Below are positions 26,292-35,731 of a DNA stretch of 64,000 bases, piece after piece. Numbering within the stretch: position 1 is the stretch's first letter; each line of letters begins with the position of its first letter. Source of the DNA: Caulobacteraceae bacterium PMMR1 (GTDB lineage: Bacteria; Pseudomonadota; Alphaproteobacteria; Caulobacterales; Caulobacteraceae); contig JPOM01000001.1 of the NCBI GenBank assembly GCA_000733915.1, positions 2,544,001 to 2,608,000 on the forward strand. The letters run 5' to 3'. The notes under the pieces are model-generated. The model saw only the letters and a list, made by a program, of their open reading frames with translations. It was not told the DNA's origin and ran no database searches. The position numbers and the translations under genes were made by a program.

Positions 26292-26346
26292 GCGCGGGCT
26301 GAATGGGGCGCGGGCTGACTGGGCGCGGGCTGACTGGGGCGCAGGT
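26292..26346. repeat. Tandem repeat, about 3.5 copies of 15-16 bp
   Basis: The unit GGCGCGGGCTGACTG recurs at 26292 (with one A/C change), 26308 and 26323, with a partial fourth copy from 26339. It occupies the gap between the infB 3' end and the convergent small membrane protein gene (stop at 26346). Confidence 0.8.
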
Positions 26347-26618
26347 CAGGCCCCGGCCCTGAGCCCAATCAGCACCGCCACGCACAGGGACAGCAGGAAC
26401 GCGGCCAGGAAGGCACGCCCGGGCGGGGCGAGCTTGTAGGCCACCAGCGCCAGATAGAGGCAGACGCCGGCGCAAAGCGGCGTCAGCAAGGTGGAAACCA
26501 GGAACGCGAGCTGCACCAGCCCGTCGCGCTCCGCCGCGCCTCTCAGCCCAAGGGCCAAGACGCCGCCGGACGTCGCCGTGGCCAGGCCGGCCACGACCAC
26601 CGCCTCACGACGCACCAT
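26346..26618 (-). CDS. Small membrane protein of unknown function
   Basis: 90-residue protein with three likely hydrophobic helices: AVVVAGLATATSGGVLALGL, LVQLAFLVSTLLTPLCAGVCL and AFLAAFLLSLCVAVLIGL. I chose the ATG at 26618 because GGAGG precedes it closely; the longer frame from 26723 adds non-conserved basic sequence. Family not recognised. Convergent with infB across the tandem repeat, and 107 bp downstream of tesB. Confidence 0.6.
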   Translation of the reverse strand: MVRREAVVVAGLATATSGGVLALGLRGAAERDGLVQLAFLVSTLLTPLCAGVCLYLALVAYKLAPPGRAFLAAFLLSLCVAVLIGLRAGA

Positions 26619-26725
26619 CGTCCTCCGCCCCCTCGCGCCCTCGAAGCCCCGTTCCGAAATTAACGTCACGTCATGGCGCGAGAAGGGGGCGCCCCGCAGA
26701 ACGGGTAGCTCGCCGGTGGGCAACC

Positions 26726-27595
26726 TCAGGTTCTAGGCTCGACCGGGCGCAGCCGCATGAGGCATTCCTGAGCCATGGAGGCGACCAGCCGCCCGTCCTG
26801 GGTGTACATTTCGCCCCGCACCAGTCCGCGCCCGCCGGAGGTCGACGGCGTGTCCTGGGCGTAGAGGTGCCACTGGCTGAAGTCGGACGGGTGGTGGAAC
26901 CACAGCGCATGGTCGAGGCTCGCGCTCTGCAGCCCCGGCGAGGTCCAGATCAGCCCGTGCACGCGCAGCGCCGTCTCCATGAACGCCATGTCCGAGGCAT
27001 AGGCCAGCACCGCCTGCTGCATCTTGATGTCTTTGCCGATGGGCTGGGATGCGCGCATCCAGACCTGCTTGGTCGGCCCCTTCACGACGGGGTTGAGCAG
27101 CGGCTGGGGATCGACCCAGCGGATGTCGATCGGGCGGGGCTCGTCCAGCCGGCGGCGCATCCAGGCGGGCATACGATCGCCGAGCTCCAGCATGCGGTCG
27201 CGGTCGGTGGGCAGGCTCTCGGGATCGGGCGCGTCAGGCATGGGCAGCTGATGCTCCAGCCCCGGCTCCATCTTCTGGAAGGAGGCCGCGAGGTTGAAGA
27301 TCTGCTCGCCGTGCTGGATCGCCGCGACCCGCCGGGTGGTGAAGGTGCCGCCGTCCCGCGCCCGCTCGACCTCGTACAACACGGGCAAGGACACGTCTCC
27401 CGGCCGGATGAAGTAGGCGTGCAGGGAGTGGCAGATCCGGTCCGGCACGGTCGCATAAGCGGCCAGCAGCGCCTGGGCGATGACCAGACCGCCGAAGATG
27501 CGCGGGCCGTCGGTCGTGGGGCTGCGCCCCCGAAACAGGTTCACCTCGATGGGCTCGAGGGCGAGGAGCTCGGTGATATCGCGCACTTGGGCCAT
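26726..27595 (-). CDS. tesB: Acyl-CoA thioesterase II
   Basis: Double hot-dog thioesterase that hydrolyses medium- to long-chain acyl-CoA to free acid and CoA. The 289 residues match the TesB family. The N-terminal domain has NLFRGRSPTTDGPRIFGGLV-IAQAL and HSLHAYFIRPGD; the C-terminal domain has SLDHALWFHHPSDFSQWHLY and GRGLVRGEMYTQDGRLVASM-AQE. The catalytic Asp/Thr/Gln environment is retained (SLDHALWF, VASMAQE). Monocistronic on the minus strand; the XRE regulator gene ends 50 bp upstream. Confidence 0.95.
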   Translation of the reverse strand: MAQVRDITELLALEPIEVNLFRGRSPTTDGPRIFGGLVIAQALLAAYATVPDRICHSLHAYFIRPGDVSLPVLYEVERARDGGTFTTRRVAAIQHGEQIFNLAASFQKMEPGLEHQLPMPDAPDPESLPTDRDRMLELGDRMPAWMRRRLDEPRPIDIRWVDPQPLLNPVVKGPTKQVWMRASQPIGKDIKMQQAVLAYASDMAFMETALRVHGLIWTSPGLQSASLDHALWFHHPSDFSQWHLYAQDTPSTSGGRGLVRGEMYTQDGRLVASMAQECLMRLRPVEPRT

Positions 27596-27645
27596 GCCCG
27601 CGGCTTACGGCACGGCGGACCTTCGCCGCAAGCGCGAGGCGCGGG

Positions 27646-28065
27646 CTAGGCGTTCGCCTTCGCCAGGGCGCGAATGAGCTCGAGCAGACGTCGGCGAACG
27701 CCGGGCGACATCTTGGGCAGGAGTTGGGCGATCTCCATGCCCTCCCGGGTCGCGATCGGATCGTGGACGAAGCTCGACGGGGCTTCCGCGACCTCGGCCT
27801 GACCCGCGGCGTCGCCGCCGGGCGCGTCCTCGAAGAACCACTGCACGGGCAGCTGTAGCGTGCGCGCGACCTCATAGAGCTTGGACGCACTGACGCGATT
27901 GGTGCCGCGCTCGTACTTCTGGATCTGCTGGAACGTGATCCCGAGGGCGTCGGCGAGCTTTTCCTGGCTGAGGCCCAGCGACTTGCGCCGCATGCGGATG
28001 CGCGCGCCGACGTGGCGATCGACAGGGCTTGGCGCGCGGTCGCTCGCGCTTTCTCGATCCGCCAT
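27646..28065 (-). CDS. XRE-family transcriptional regulator
   Basis: 139-residue DNA-binding protein. The N-terminal helix-turn-helix is clear: VGARIRMRRKSLGLSQEKLADALGIT (about residues 18-43, written in parts), followed by FQQIQKYERGTNRVSASKLYEVA. After a short linker with PVQWFFED, an alanine/acid-rich segment and a C-terminal helix LLPKMSPGVRRRLLELIRAL follow. This layout is common in Caulobacterales and rhizobia, where such regulators are often uncharacterised. The start is the ATG at 28065; the preceding TTG is also in frame. A CTTGC-N6-GCAAG palindrome upstream may be its own operator. Confidence 0.88.
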   Translation of the reverse strand: MADRESASDRAPSPVDRHVGARIRMRRKSLGLSQEKLADALGITFQQIQKYERGTNRVSASKLYEVARTLQLPVQWFFEDAPGGDAAGQAEVAEAPSSFVHDPIATREGMEIAQLLPKMSPGVRRRLLELIRALAKANA

Positions 28066-28167
28066 CAAATCCGTCCCCGACCTGAGTGTCTCGCCTACCC
28101 TTACTGAGGCAAAGCCGGTGCAATGTCACGCTGCGATTGCGCGCCATGTCGCTTTGCTAAGACAACC

Positions 28168-28183
28168 CTTGCATGCGCGCAAG
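28168..28183. promoter_or_regulatory. Palindrome CTTGC-N6-GCAAG upstream of XRE gene
   Basis: Perfect 5-bp arms CTTGC and GCAAG around ATGCGC, 103 bases upstream of the XRE gene start. Same layout as the palindrome before hbd at 11122. Candidate autoregulatory operator. Confidence 0.35.
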
Positions 28184-28207
28184 CTTCCGGGCCGGGCGGG
28201 GTTTGGC

Positions 28208-30977
28208 TCAGCGACCCTTCAGCCCTAACCAGAGCACGCGATTGAACCGGGCGGTGTCCAAGCGATCCTCCGCGGAGAAGTCCTGACCCTGCATCGCCGC
28301 CTCCCACCAGGCCGCGCTGCGGCGGGGGCGCTCGACCCGCGCTTGCGCCCCGGCGGGCAGCGGCAGCTGGGTGGAGCGGAGCACGGCGGGGACCTGGGCG
28401 CGGAAGGACCAGCGGGGGCTCTGGCGCAGGTCGAAGACCTCCGACATCGGCCGCGCCAGGCTGTCGTTCAACCCCCAGGGCTTCAGCCCCAAGACGTCCT
28501 CCAGGGTGCGCAGCAGGTTCACCGTCGTATAGCGGGTCGAGATCACCGCGCCTTTCCTGACATAGGGGCCGGCGATGAAGGCGATGGAGCGGTGCGCATC
28601 GACGTGGTCCGCGCCGTCCTGGGCGTCGTCCTCCACGACCATGATCAGGGTGTCCTTGGCGAAGCGGCTCTTGGACACCCGCTCGACCAGCATCCCCAGG
28701 GCATAGTCGTTGTCGGCGACCTGGGTCTCCGGCGTGTTCACCCCGTCCAGCGCCGCGCCGAACTCGCCAAGATGGTCGTGCGGCAGGCGGACCAGCATCA
28801 GGTCGGGGGCGCTGCCCCTGGCGTCCATGGCGTCAAACTCGCGCTTCCACTCCTGGAAGCGCCAGAAGTCGGCGAACTTCATGTCAAAGCCGCGATAGTA
28901 GGGGTCGGTCACCGGAACCAGCGCCGGCTTGGTCGGGAAAAACACCCGCGTGCCGCTCCTGGCCGGGTCGCGCTCCAGCGGGATCGAGGCGGCGTCGGCG
29001 TATTCGTGGCGGCTGAGGTCTCCGAAGAAGCCGAAGTTTCGCACCGTTTTGCCGGCTCGGAAGGCGGCGTCCCAGATGTAGGCGTCGCCCTGGCCGGGGC
29101 CGTCGGGGGCCGCGACGTCCGCCTGGCCGGCCATGAGGTCGGGATCGTCCGGGAGGGTGGGGTTTGAGGCGCGGCGCTCCGCCAGGCTCGCCGGCCCGAC
29201 ATTAACTAGGCGGTTCACGCCCTCCTGGTCGTACTGCAGGCCACGCTGGGCGTAGTTCACCGGCGCCTCGCGCTCGGTGAAGTCGGTGGTGCGCCCCGAC
29301 GTCGACCACTGCCAGCCGGTGTTGGAGCTCTCGCCGGAGTCGAAGAAGCGGTCGAGGGTTACGAAGCTGCGCGCGAGCGCGTGGTGGTTGGGCGTGATCC
29401 GCTCGGGGAAGAGCGCTAGGCGCGGGTCGCCGTCGCCGGGCTTCAGATCGCCCAGCACCTGATCGTAGGTGCGGTTTTCCTTCACGATGTAGATCACGTG
29501 ATGGATGCGCTGGCGCAGCGCGCGCATGCTCGCGGCGTCGGCCCGGCTCTGCGCGCTGGAGGCGAAGCGGTCGTTTTCGGCCACGAGCCGGGTGAGGCGG
29601 CCGAGCTCGGGCGCGCTTGGGACCGGCAGGGTCAGGAACCCAGCCTTCTCGAGCTGCCAGACGTACTGGTTGTTCGGACGGCAGCCGGCGTCGGCCGCTT
29701 TCACCGCCAGGCTGTTGCGGCAGCCGCCCGGGTTCGGCCCCGGCGGGCTCTTGCCGTTGACCGCGTAGATCCTCGACCCGTCCGCCGAGACGGCCACCGC
29801 GGTCGGGTACCAGCCGGTCGGGATCAGGCCCACGACGGCGGAGCCCGCGGGCCGTCGTCAGCCTCCCTCCGCGCCGGGCGGGCGCCTCGCCCCGGGCCGC
29901 CGCGCCCAGCCGGATCACAGCCAGGGCGTTCTCGCCGCCGTTGCTGGCCAGCAGGGTTGCGCCGTCGGGGCTCAGCGCCAGGCCGTTCGTGCCCGCGCCG
30001 TGCAGAGCCCGGCCCTGGAGCAAGGCGCGGGGGGCGACGGTCGGGATGTTTTCCAGGATGCGGCTGGTCGCCAGGTCCATGACCGAAACGAGGTCGGTGT
30101 TGTCCTGGGCGATGAACAGGCGTCGCCCCGACCGGTCCGGCAGCAGGAACGAGGGCTGGCCCCGCAAGGTCGTCCGCCGGCCCACCGTCACCGCCGCGGG
30201 CGTGAGCGCGAGTTCGATCAGCTCCCGGTCGCGCTGACTGGTCACGACCGCCCGGTCGGGCCCGATGAACGCGACCGCGTTCGGAAACGTCCCGCCCGGC
30301 TGGCCGCGGCGGGCGGGGTCGATCTTGCCCGGGCGGAGGTCGCGCTCGACGATCACCCGGCCGGACGCGAGGTCGATCAGGCTGACGCTGTCGTTCTGGA
30401 AGTTGGCGACGAGCAGGCGCGCGCCCTCCGGGCTCACGGCCAGGCGGCCGGCCTCGGGCTTGGGCGCGGAGGTCTTGAACAGGCTCTTCTCGTGGCCGAG
30501 GGCGAAGGTCCGCCCCGGCGCGAACCCGTCCTCGCCGCGGACGAACTCGAAGACGCAGTCCTCGACCCCGCCGGAGACATAGAAGCGGTCCCCGCGCGGG
30601 CTCCAGGCCAGCCCCAGGAAGCTGTTCGGCACGCTGAGCACCTGGCGCTTCACCGGTTCGGGCCCGCTCACGTCGTAGACGAAGACGTACTCGCGCGAGG
30701 CCTCCGGGATCAGCTTTGCGTCCGGGCCGAAGTTGCGGTTGAAGCCGCTGGTCAGGATCAGGAGCGTGCGCCCGTCCGGCGAGGTCGCCAGCGCCGAGGC
30801 CTGGCCGGCGCGGAACTCGGGCAAGCCCTTCAGCTCGGGATCGAGCATCTGGAACCGCGCGCCCCGGGCGGCGTCGGGCGTGATCCGCTGGCCGGTCGGC
30901 GTGAACTGCGGCTCGGCGGGGGCGGCTGCGGCCGTGACGCCCAGGAGCAGGGCGGCCAGCGCGAGGCGGGGGATCAT
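28208..30977 (-). CDS. Bifunctional YncE-like beta-propeller/alkaline phosphatase family protein (frameshifted)
   Basis: Large periplasmic protein of about 922 residues. It has a signal peptide (MIPRLALAALLLGVTAAAAPA), then a seven-bladed YncE-like propeller with repeated LAVSPEGARLLVANFQNDSV-type blades (to about residue 400). A phosphoesterase/alkaline-phosphatase-fold domain follows with IYIVKENRTYDQVLGD (metal-site nucleophile region), TTDFTEREAPVNYAQ, HDHLGEFGAAL and MVVEDDAQDGADHVDAHRS. The frame changes near 29842-29853 (a GGG run), which one removed or two added bases would repair. This domain fusion is a known family, so the two halves are one gene. Substrate unknown; a phosphate ester is inferred. 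Confidence 0.85.
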
Positions 30978-31199
30978 GACGCAGTCTCCGAATGTGCGGC
31001 CTAAGTGCCCGGGCCGTGTGACAGCTCTGCTATCGTGCCCGGCCGGAGCCGCTCCCGCCAGGGGTGGGCGTCGCGAAAAGCTCGGGCGTGCGGGGTCCGC
31101 TCAGCCGCCGCGGCCCCCCAGGCGCGCGTCCGCCGCCTTGACGCGCCGGTTCGCCTGGCGTTGATCGCGCCTTCGGCTTGAGGGGACGGCGCGGCGCGG

Positions 31200-32002
31200 A
31201 TGGACGCCCTGCAGCAGATCGTGCTCGCCCTGGTGCAGGGGCTGACCGGGGCGGCGCCGATTTCTGGCGCGGGCCATGCCCTGATCCTGACCGACCTGCT
31301 GGACTGGCCGCCGGTTTCGACCCGGACCTGGGCGCCGCTCAGCTTCGCGGCCAGCCTGGGCGCCGGGCTGGGCCTCTTCCTCAGCCTTGCGCGCGACTGG
31401 GCGGGGCTGCTCCGGCCCGCCGCCGCGCAGGCCCGCCGCGCGACCCTCCTGGCCGCGATCCCGCCGACCCTCGCCGCCGGGTTCGTGCTGCCGGTCCTGC
31501 ACAGCCCGGTGAGCTCCGCGGAGGTCGCCTGCGCGGCCCTGATCGCGAACGGCGCTCTGCTGTTCCTGGCGGAGCGGCGACGGCGCGCGCCGCAGGCGAC
31601 GGTGGCCGCCCTTTCCCCCGCTCGGGCGCTCGGCATCGGCGCGCTCGAGGCGCTCGGGCTCCTGCCGGGCCTCTCCCGCGTGGGTCTCGGCATGGCCGCC
31701 GGCGGGCTCGCGGGCCTGCCCTACGGCGCAGGGGCGCGGCTGGCCCTGATGGCGGCCACGCCCGCCGCGCTCGCGTCCGCCGCCGTCAGCCTGGGGCAGG
31801 CGCGGGGGCGGGCGCGGTGCTGGACCGGACCCTCGTGCTGCCGGGGCTGACCGCTGCGGCCGCGGCGGCGGCCGGCGTGACGCTGTTCCTGCGCTGGGTG
31901 GCCTGGCGGGAGCGGATCGGGCGAGGCGTGCTGAAGCCCTTCGCCTACTATTGCTGGGCGGCGGGGGGCCTGTCGCTGGCCTATCTCGTGCTCTTCACCT
32001 GA
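31200..32002 (+). CDS. Degenerate UppP/BacA-like undecaprenyl-diphosphatase homologue (frameshifted)
   Basis: Polytopic membrane protein related to UppP, the enzyme that recycles undecaprenyl diphosphate. Motif 1 reads VQGLTGAAPISGAGH where active enzymes have (E/Q)GLTEFLPISSSGH, so the catalytic second glutamate and both serines are changed. Motif 2 keeps its arginine (LLPGLSRVGLGMAAGG). The C-terminal helices (VLDRTLVLPGLTAAAAAAAG, then PFAYYCWAAGGLSLAYLVLF) lie in another frame, joined near the G4/G5 runs at 31793-31808. Total about 267 residues, the UppP size. It may be a non-catalytic paralogue or a decaying gene; a second, canonical uppP should exist elsewhere. Confidence 0.7.
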
Positions 32003-32008
32003 CCCGCC

Positions 32009-32983
32009 TCAAGGGGCGTTGAAGGCCGCGTCCGTCGCCCGGATCAGGGCGTCGATGATTCCGGGCTCGGTGGAGGCGTGGCCGGCGTCCCAGACGGTCT
32101 CGAAGCGCGCCTCGGGCCATGCCCGCTTCAGCTTCCAGGCCGCCTCCATGGGCGTCACCACGTCGAAGCGCCCCTGCACGATCCAGCAGGGGATCTGCTT
32201 CAGGCGCGGCGCCTGGTCCAGCACCCAGCCGTCGTACGGGAAAAAGCCGCCGTGCTTGAAATAGTGGCTCTCGATGCGGGCGAAGGCGGTGGCGAACTGC
32301 GACTCGTTGAACTTGGCGGGCCGAGCCTCCGGGCCCCGGATCGAGATGGTGTCCCCCTCCCAGCGGCTCCAGGCCGCGGCCGCCTCCGCCTGCTCTTTGG
32401 GCGCGCCGAGCGCGAGCCTGCGCCAGTAGGCGTCCAGCAGGTCGCCGCGCTCGGCCTCCGGGATCGGGGCCACGAACCGCTCCCAGGCGTCGGGGAAGAT
32501 CATGTTGGCGCCGTCCTGGTAGAACCAGTGGAGCTCGCGCTTGGTCAGCAGGAACACCCCGCGCAGGATCAGGGCCTGCACCCGCTCGGGGTGCGTCGCG
32601 GCGTAGGCCAGCGCCAGGGTGGAGCCCCAGCTGCCGCCGAACACCGTCCAGCGCTCCACCCCGAGCTTCTCGCGCAGCGCCTCGATGTCGGCGATGAGGT
32701 CCCAGGTGGTGTTGTGCTCGAGGCTGGCGTTCGGGCGCGACCGCCCGCAGCCGCGCTGGTCGAACAGCAGCATGCGCCAGCGCGCTGGATCGAAGAAGCG
32801 CCGCATGGTCGGGTTGATCGCGCCCCCTGGTCCGCCATGCAGCACCACGCAGGGCTTGCCGTCGGGCTTGCCGCAGACCTCGAAGTAGACCTCGTGCGCG
32901 TCCCCCGCCGGCAGCCAGCCGTAGTGGAACGGCTCGACCTCCGGATAGAGCTGGCGGCGGGGCGTGGCGGCGGGCGCGTTCAT
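32009..32983 (-). CDS. pip: Proline iminopeptidase (alpha/beta hydrolase)
   Basis: Serine aminopeptidase that removes N-terminal proline from peptides. The 324 residues fit the family. The oxyanion-hole motif VVLHGGPGGAINP, the DQRGCGRSRPN turn, the nucleophile elbow GGSWGSTLAL and the late WDAGHASTEPG with the catalytic His are visible; the Asp lies in QGRFDVVTP. The C-terminal cap includes the WSRWEGDTISI segment typical of this family. Monocistronic, convergent with the UppP-like gene at a 6-bp gap. Confidence 0.95.
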   Translation of the reverse strand: MNAPAATPRRQLYPEVEPFHYGWLPAGDAHEVYFEVCGKPDGKPCVVLHGGPGGAINPTMRRFFDPARWRMLLFDQRGCGRSRPNASLEHNTTWDLIADIEALREKLGVERWTVFGGSWGSTLALAYAATHPERVQALILRGVFLLTKRELHWFYQDGANMIFPDAWERFVAPIPEAERGDLLDAYWRRLALGAPKEQAEAAAAWSRWEGDTISIRGPEARPAKFNESQFATAFARIESHYFKHGGFFPYDGWVLDQAPRLKQIPCWIVQGRFDVVTPMEAAWKLKRAWPEARFETVWDAGHASTEPGIIDALIRATDAAFNAP

Positions 32984-33019
32984 CGACCCGCAACGGACAA
33001 GGGCAAAAGCGGGCTCCGG

Positions 33020-33676
33020 TCAACCCGCCGGGGCGGGTCTTGGCGCCTTGGACCATTGTCGCCGCACCTTCAGCGCCCGGCCGAGGACCCCGGTGACCAT
33101 GCCGAGCAGCGGCATGGCGACCCACGCCCAGACGTGGCCTTCGGCGGCGGCGAAGCTCAGGCCGCAGAACGCACCGGGCAAGACGCTGACGGCGTAGAGC
33201 ACGAAGAGGCGCACGGCCGGCTTGAAATCGGCGGGCACCAGGCGCGCGACGAAGGCGGCGTAGAACCAGATCAGGCCATGGGCGAGGCCCACGGCCGCGG
33301 CTAGCCCCACATAGAGCCGGATCGAGCCTGGACTGGAGCTGTTGTCCGCCAGCATCGCTGTCGCGTTCGGGGTCAGCACGACGAGCGCCAGCATCAGGAA
33401 GTTCAGCATGTCGAGCCAGACATCGGCGCGGCTGAGCAGCTCGAAGGTCCGGCGGTGCTGGTACCAGTAGCTCGCCACCATGGCGAAGCTGATGGCGTAC
33501 ATCAGAAGGTGATTGCCGGCCTTGCCCAGGAGCTGCAGCGCGGTCGCGTTCGGGCCCAGCACAGGCGCGCGGATCTCCAGCGCCAGCAGGGTGATCGCGA
33601 TGGCGAACACCCCGTCGGACAGCATGATCACCCGGTGTAGGTGCTGGATCTGCTCGTGGCGGGCCGGCTCGGACAT
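33020..33676 (-). CDS. TMEM175 family (DUF1211) potassium-channel-like membrane protein
   Basis: 218-residue membrane protein with about six helices. The diagnostic first-helix motif MLSDGVFAIAITLLALEIR (FSDGVFAIAxTLL type) defines bacterial TMEM175-like channels, which conduct K+ in the characterised members. Later helices include LLMYAISFAMVASYWYQHRR, with the conserved WxxHxR region. It lies 36 bp from pip and 7 bp downstream of the epoxide hydrolase gene, so it may be cotranscribed with the latter. Channel activity is by homology only. Confidence 0.88.
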   Translation of the reverse strand: MSEPARHEQIQHLHRVIMLSDGVFAIAITLLALEIRAPVLGPNATALQLLGKAGNHLLMYAISFAMVASYWYQHRRTFELLSRADVWLDMLNFLMLALVVLTPNATAMLADNSSSPGSIRLYVGLAAAVGLAHGLIWFYAAFVARLVPADFKPAVRLFVLYAVSVLPGAFCGLSFAAAEGHVWAWVAMPLLGMVTGVLGRALKVRRQWSKAPRPAPAG

Positions 33677-33683
33677 CGTCGCC

Positions 33684-34688
33684 TCAGGTCTGCGGGAAGT
33701 GGCGGGCCATCCAGTCCAGCACCGCCCGGCTGGTCGCCTCCGGCTGTTCCTGCTGGGTCCAGTGGCCGCTGTCCCGGATCAGCACCCGGTCGAGATTGGG
33801 GACCCACTGCTCCATGCCGTCCGCGGCGGAGGGCGGCAGGACCCCATCGTGCTCGGCCATGATCATCAGGGCGGGGCAGGTCACGGTCTGGGGCAGGTCG
33901 GCGGAGCGCTCCCAGTTGCGGGTGAAGTTGCGATACCAGTTGATGCCGCCGGTGAAGCCCGTCCGCTGGAAGGTCTCGGCAAAGACTTGGAACTCCGCCT
34001 CCGACAGGAAGCGCTCGCGGGTGTCGGCCGCGGGGTCGTAGGCCTGGATCATGCGCACGAGGGGAAAGACCGATCCGCCGTCCGGCGCGCGCTGGCTGTT
34101 CAGGCCGGCGCTGGGCGCCTGGCCCGGAGGCGGCTTGCGCAGCATGAAGTCCATCGTCTTGGCCGCGTCCCGGCCCAGGATCTCGTCCGCTTCCCCGGGC
34201 TTCTGGAAGTGGACGATGTACATCTCCTCGCCCATCCGTGCGCGCATGATGGCGATCGGGTCGGCCGGCGGGCGGGGCATGAAGGGCGTGTTGACCCCGA
34301 TCACGCCGGCGGTGCGCTCCGGGTGGCGAAGCGGCATCTGCCAGACGACGATCCCGCCCCAGTCGTGGCCGCAAAAGACCGCCTTCTCGATTCCTAAGGT
34401 GTCGAGCAGGGCGACCAGGTCGCCCGTCAGGTGCTCTATGTCATAGGCCTCGACCTCGGGCGGGCCGCCGGTCAGGCCGTAGCCGCGCTGGTCCGGGGCG
34501 ATGGCCCAGCGCCCGGCCGCTTCGCAGGCCTTCAGCTGGTGGCGCCAGGAGAACGCCAGCTCCGGAAAGCCGTGGCAGAAGACGATCGGCACGCCCTGGC
34601 CCCGGGCGACCTCCCAGTAGGCCATCCTGAGCCCGGGCAGGTCGGCGTAGGCGACCGGCGGCAGGGTCTGGGCGAGGGCATCGGGCAT
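33684..34688 (-). CDS. Epoxide hydrolase-like alpha/beta hydrolase
   Basis: 334-residue alpha/beta hydrolase. The oxyanion motif FCHGFPELAFSWRHQL, DQRGYGLTGGP, and the nucleophile elbow FCGHDWGGIVVWQMPL with an aspartate nucleophile point to epoxide hydrolase or haloalkane dehalogenase. The cap tyrosine in INWYRNFTRNWE and the late SGHWTQQEQPE histidine support epoxide hydrolase. I chose the ATG at 34688 (MPDALAQTLPPVAYADL) because upstream frame is low complexity. Substrate unknown. Followed after 7 bp by the TMEM175-like gene. Confidence 0.9.
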   Translation of the reverse strand: MPDALAQTLPPVAYADLPGLRMAYWEVARGQGVPIVFCHGFPELAFSWRHQLKACEAAGRWAIAPDQRGYGLTGGPPEVEAYDIEHLTGDLVALLDTLGIEKAVFCGHDWGGIVVWQMPLRHPERTAGVIGVNTPFMPRPPADPIAIMRARMGEEMYIVHFQKPGEADEILGRDAAKTMDFMLRKPPPGQAPSAGLNSQRAPDGGSVFPLVRMIQAYDPAADTRERFLSEAEFQVFAETFQRTGFTGGINWYRNFTRNWERSADLPQTVTCPALMIMAEHDGVLPPSAADGMEQWVPNLDRVLIRDSGHWTQQEQPEATSRAVLDWMARHFPQT

Positions 34689-34794
34689 TGCGGCCAACCT
34701 TCTGGTACAACCCCGCGACCTTAACAGGATCGCCGGAACGCGCGAGGGCGTCTGGACCTTCTTGCCGGGATGCGCGCGATGAGGAGGCCGGGGC

Positions 34795-35727
34795 ATGCGC
34801 CTGGACGACGAGGAGTCTGTCAACGTCGACGACCTGCGCGGCGACGGCGGCGGCGGGTTCGGCGGCTTCGGCATGCCCGTGGCCATGGGCGGCGGCGGGC
34901 TGGGCCTGATCGTGCTGATCGTGCTGGGGCTGATCTTCGGCGTGAACCCCGCTCAGCTCCTGGGCGGAGGCTCGGACGCCGGCGGGAGCCCCTCGCCCGC
35001 AGGCTACCAGGGCCCGGCGGCGGACTATCCCGGCCAGGACGCGACCTCGCAGGGCGCAACGGCGCGTGGGCCCGAGGATGCCGGGCTTAAGTTCGTGCGC
35101 CAGGTCACGGCCCTGACCGAAGACACCTGGAGCCAGATCTTCCAGGCCCACGGCCGCACCTATCAGCCGCCGCGCGTCACGCTCTACTCCGGCGGGCATC
35201 AGACGGGCTGCGGCTTCGGCCAGGCGGCGATGGGGCCGTTCTACTGCCCGGCGGACCACCGGGTCTGGCTGGACCTCGCCTTCTTCGACGAGCTCGCCAC
35301 CCGCTTCGGCGCGCCGGGCCAGTTCGCCGAGGCCTATGTCATCGCCCACGAGGTCGGGCACCACGTCCAGACCCTGCTCGGCACGACCGCCAAGGTCGAC
35401 CGCGCGCGTCAGGCGGTCTCCAGCCGGGCGGAGGCGAACCAGCTCTCCGTCCGCATCGAGCTGCAGGCCGACTGCTACGCCGGGGTGTGGGCGGCCGTGA
35501 CTGACCAGACCAAGCGCTTTCTCGATCCGGGAGACGTGGAGGAGGGGCTGCGCGCCGCCGCCGCCGTCGGCGACGACACCCTGCAGCGCGAGACGCAAGG
35601 CCAGGTCGTACCCGACAGCTTCACCCACGGCAGCTCCGCCCAGCGCATGCGCTGGTTCCGCGCCGGCTTCGACCAGGGCCGCATGGAGGCCTGCGACACC
35701 TTCAGCCCGGACGACGGCAGCCTGTGA
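34795..35727 (+). CDS. ypfJ: Neutral zinc metallopeptidase (YpfJ family)
   Basis: 310-residue membrane-anchored metallopeptidase. The N terminus MRLDDEESVNVDDLRG and a Gly-rich stretch precede one membrane helix (LGLIVLIVLGLIFGV, about residues 36-50). A Gly/Ser linker follows, then the catalytic domain with TLYSGGHQTGCGFGQAAMGPFYCP (in two parts) and the zinc motif AHEVGHHVQ; a later ELQADCYAGVW supplies the third ligand region. It ends 4 bp from the convergent mutL stop. Natural substrate unknown. Confidence 0.93.
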   Translation: MRLDDEESVNVDDLRGDGGGGFGGFGMPVAMGGGGLGLIVLIVLGLIFGVNPAQLLGGGSDAGGSPSPAGYQGPAADYPGQDATSQGATARGPEDAGLKFVRQVTALTEDTWSQIFQAHGRTYQPPRVTLYSGGHQTGCGFGQAAMGPFYCPADHRVWLDLAFFDELATRFGAPGQFAEAYVIAHEVGHHVQTLLGTTAKVDRARQAVSSRAEANQLSVRIELQADCYAGVWAAVTDQTKRFLDPGDVEEGLRAAAAVGDDTLQRETQGQVVPDSFTHGSSAQRMRWFRAGFDQGRMEACDTFSPDDGSL

Positions 35728-35731
35728 CCGG

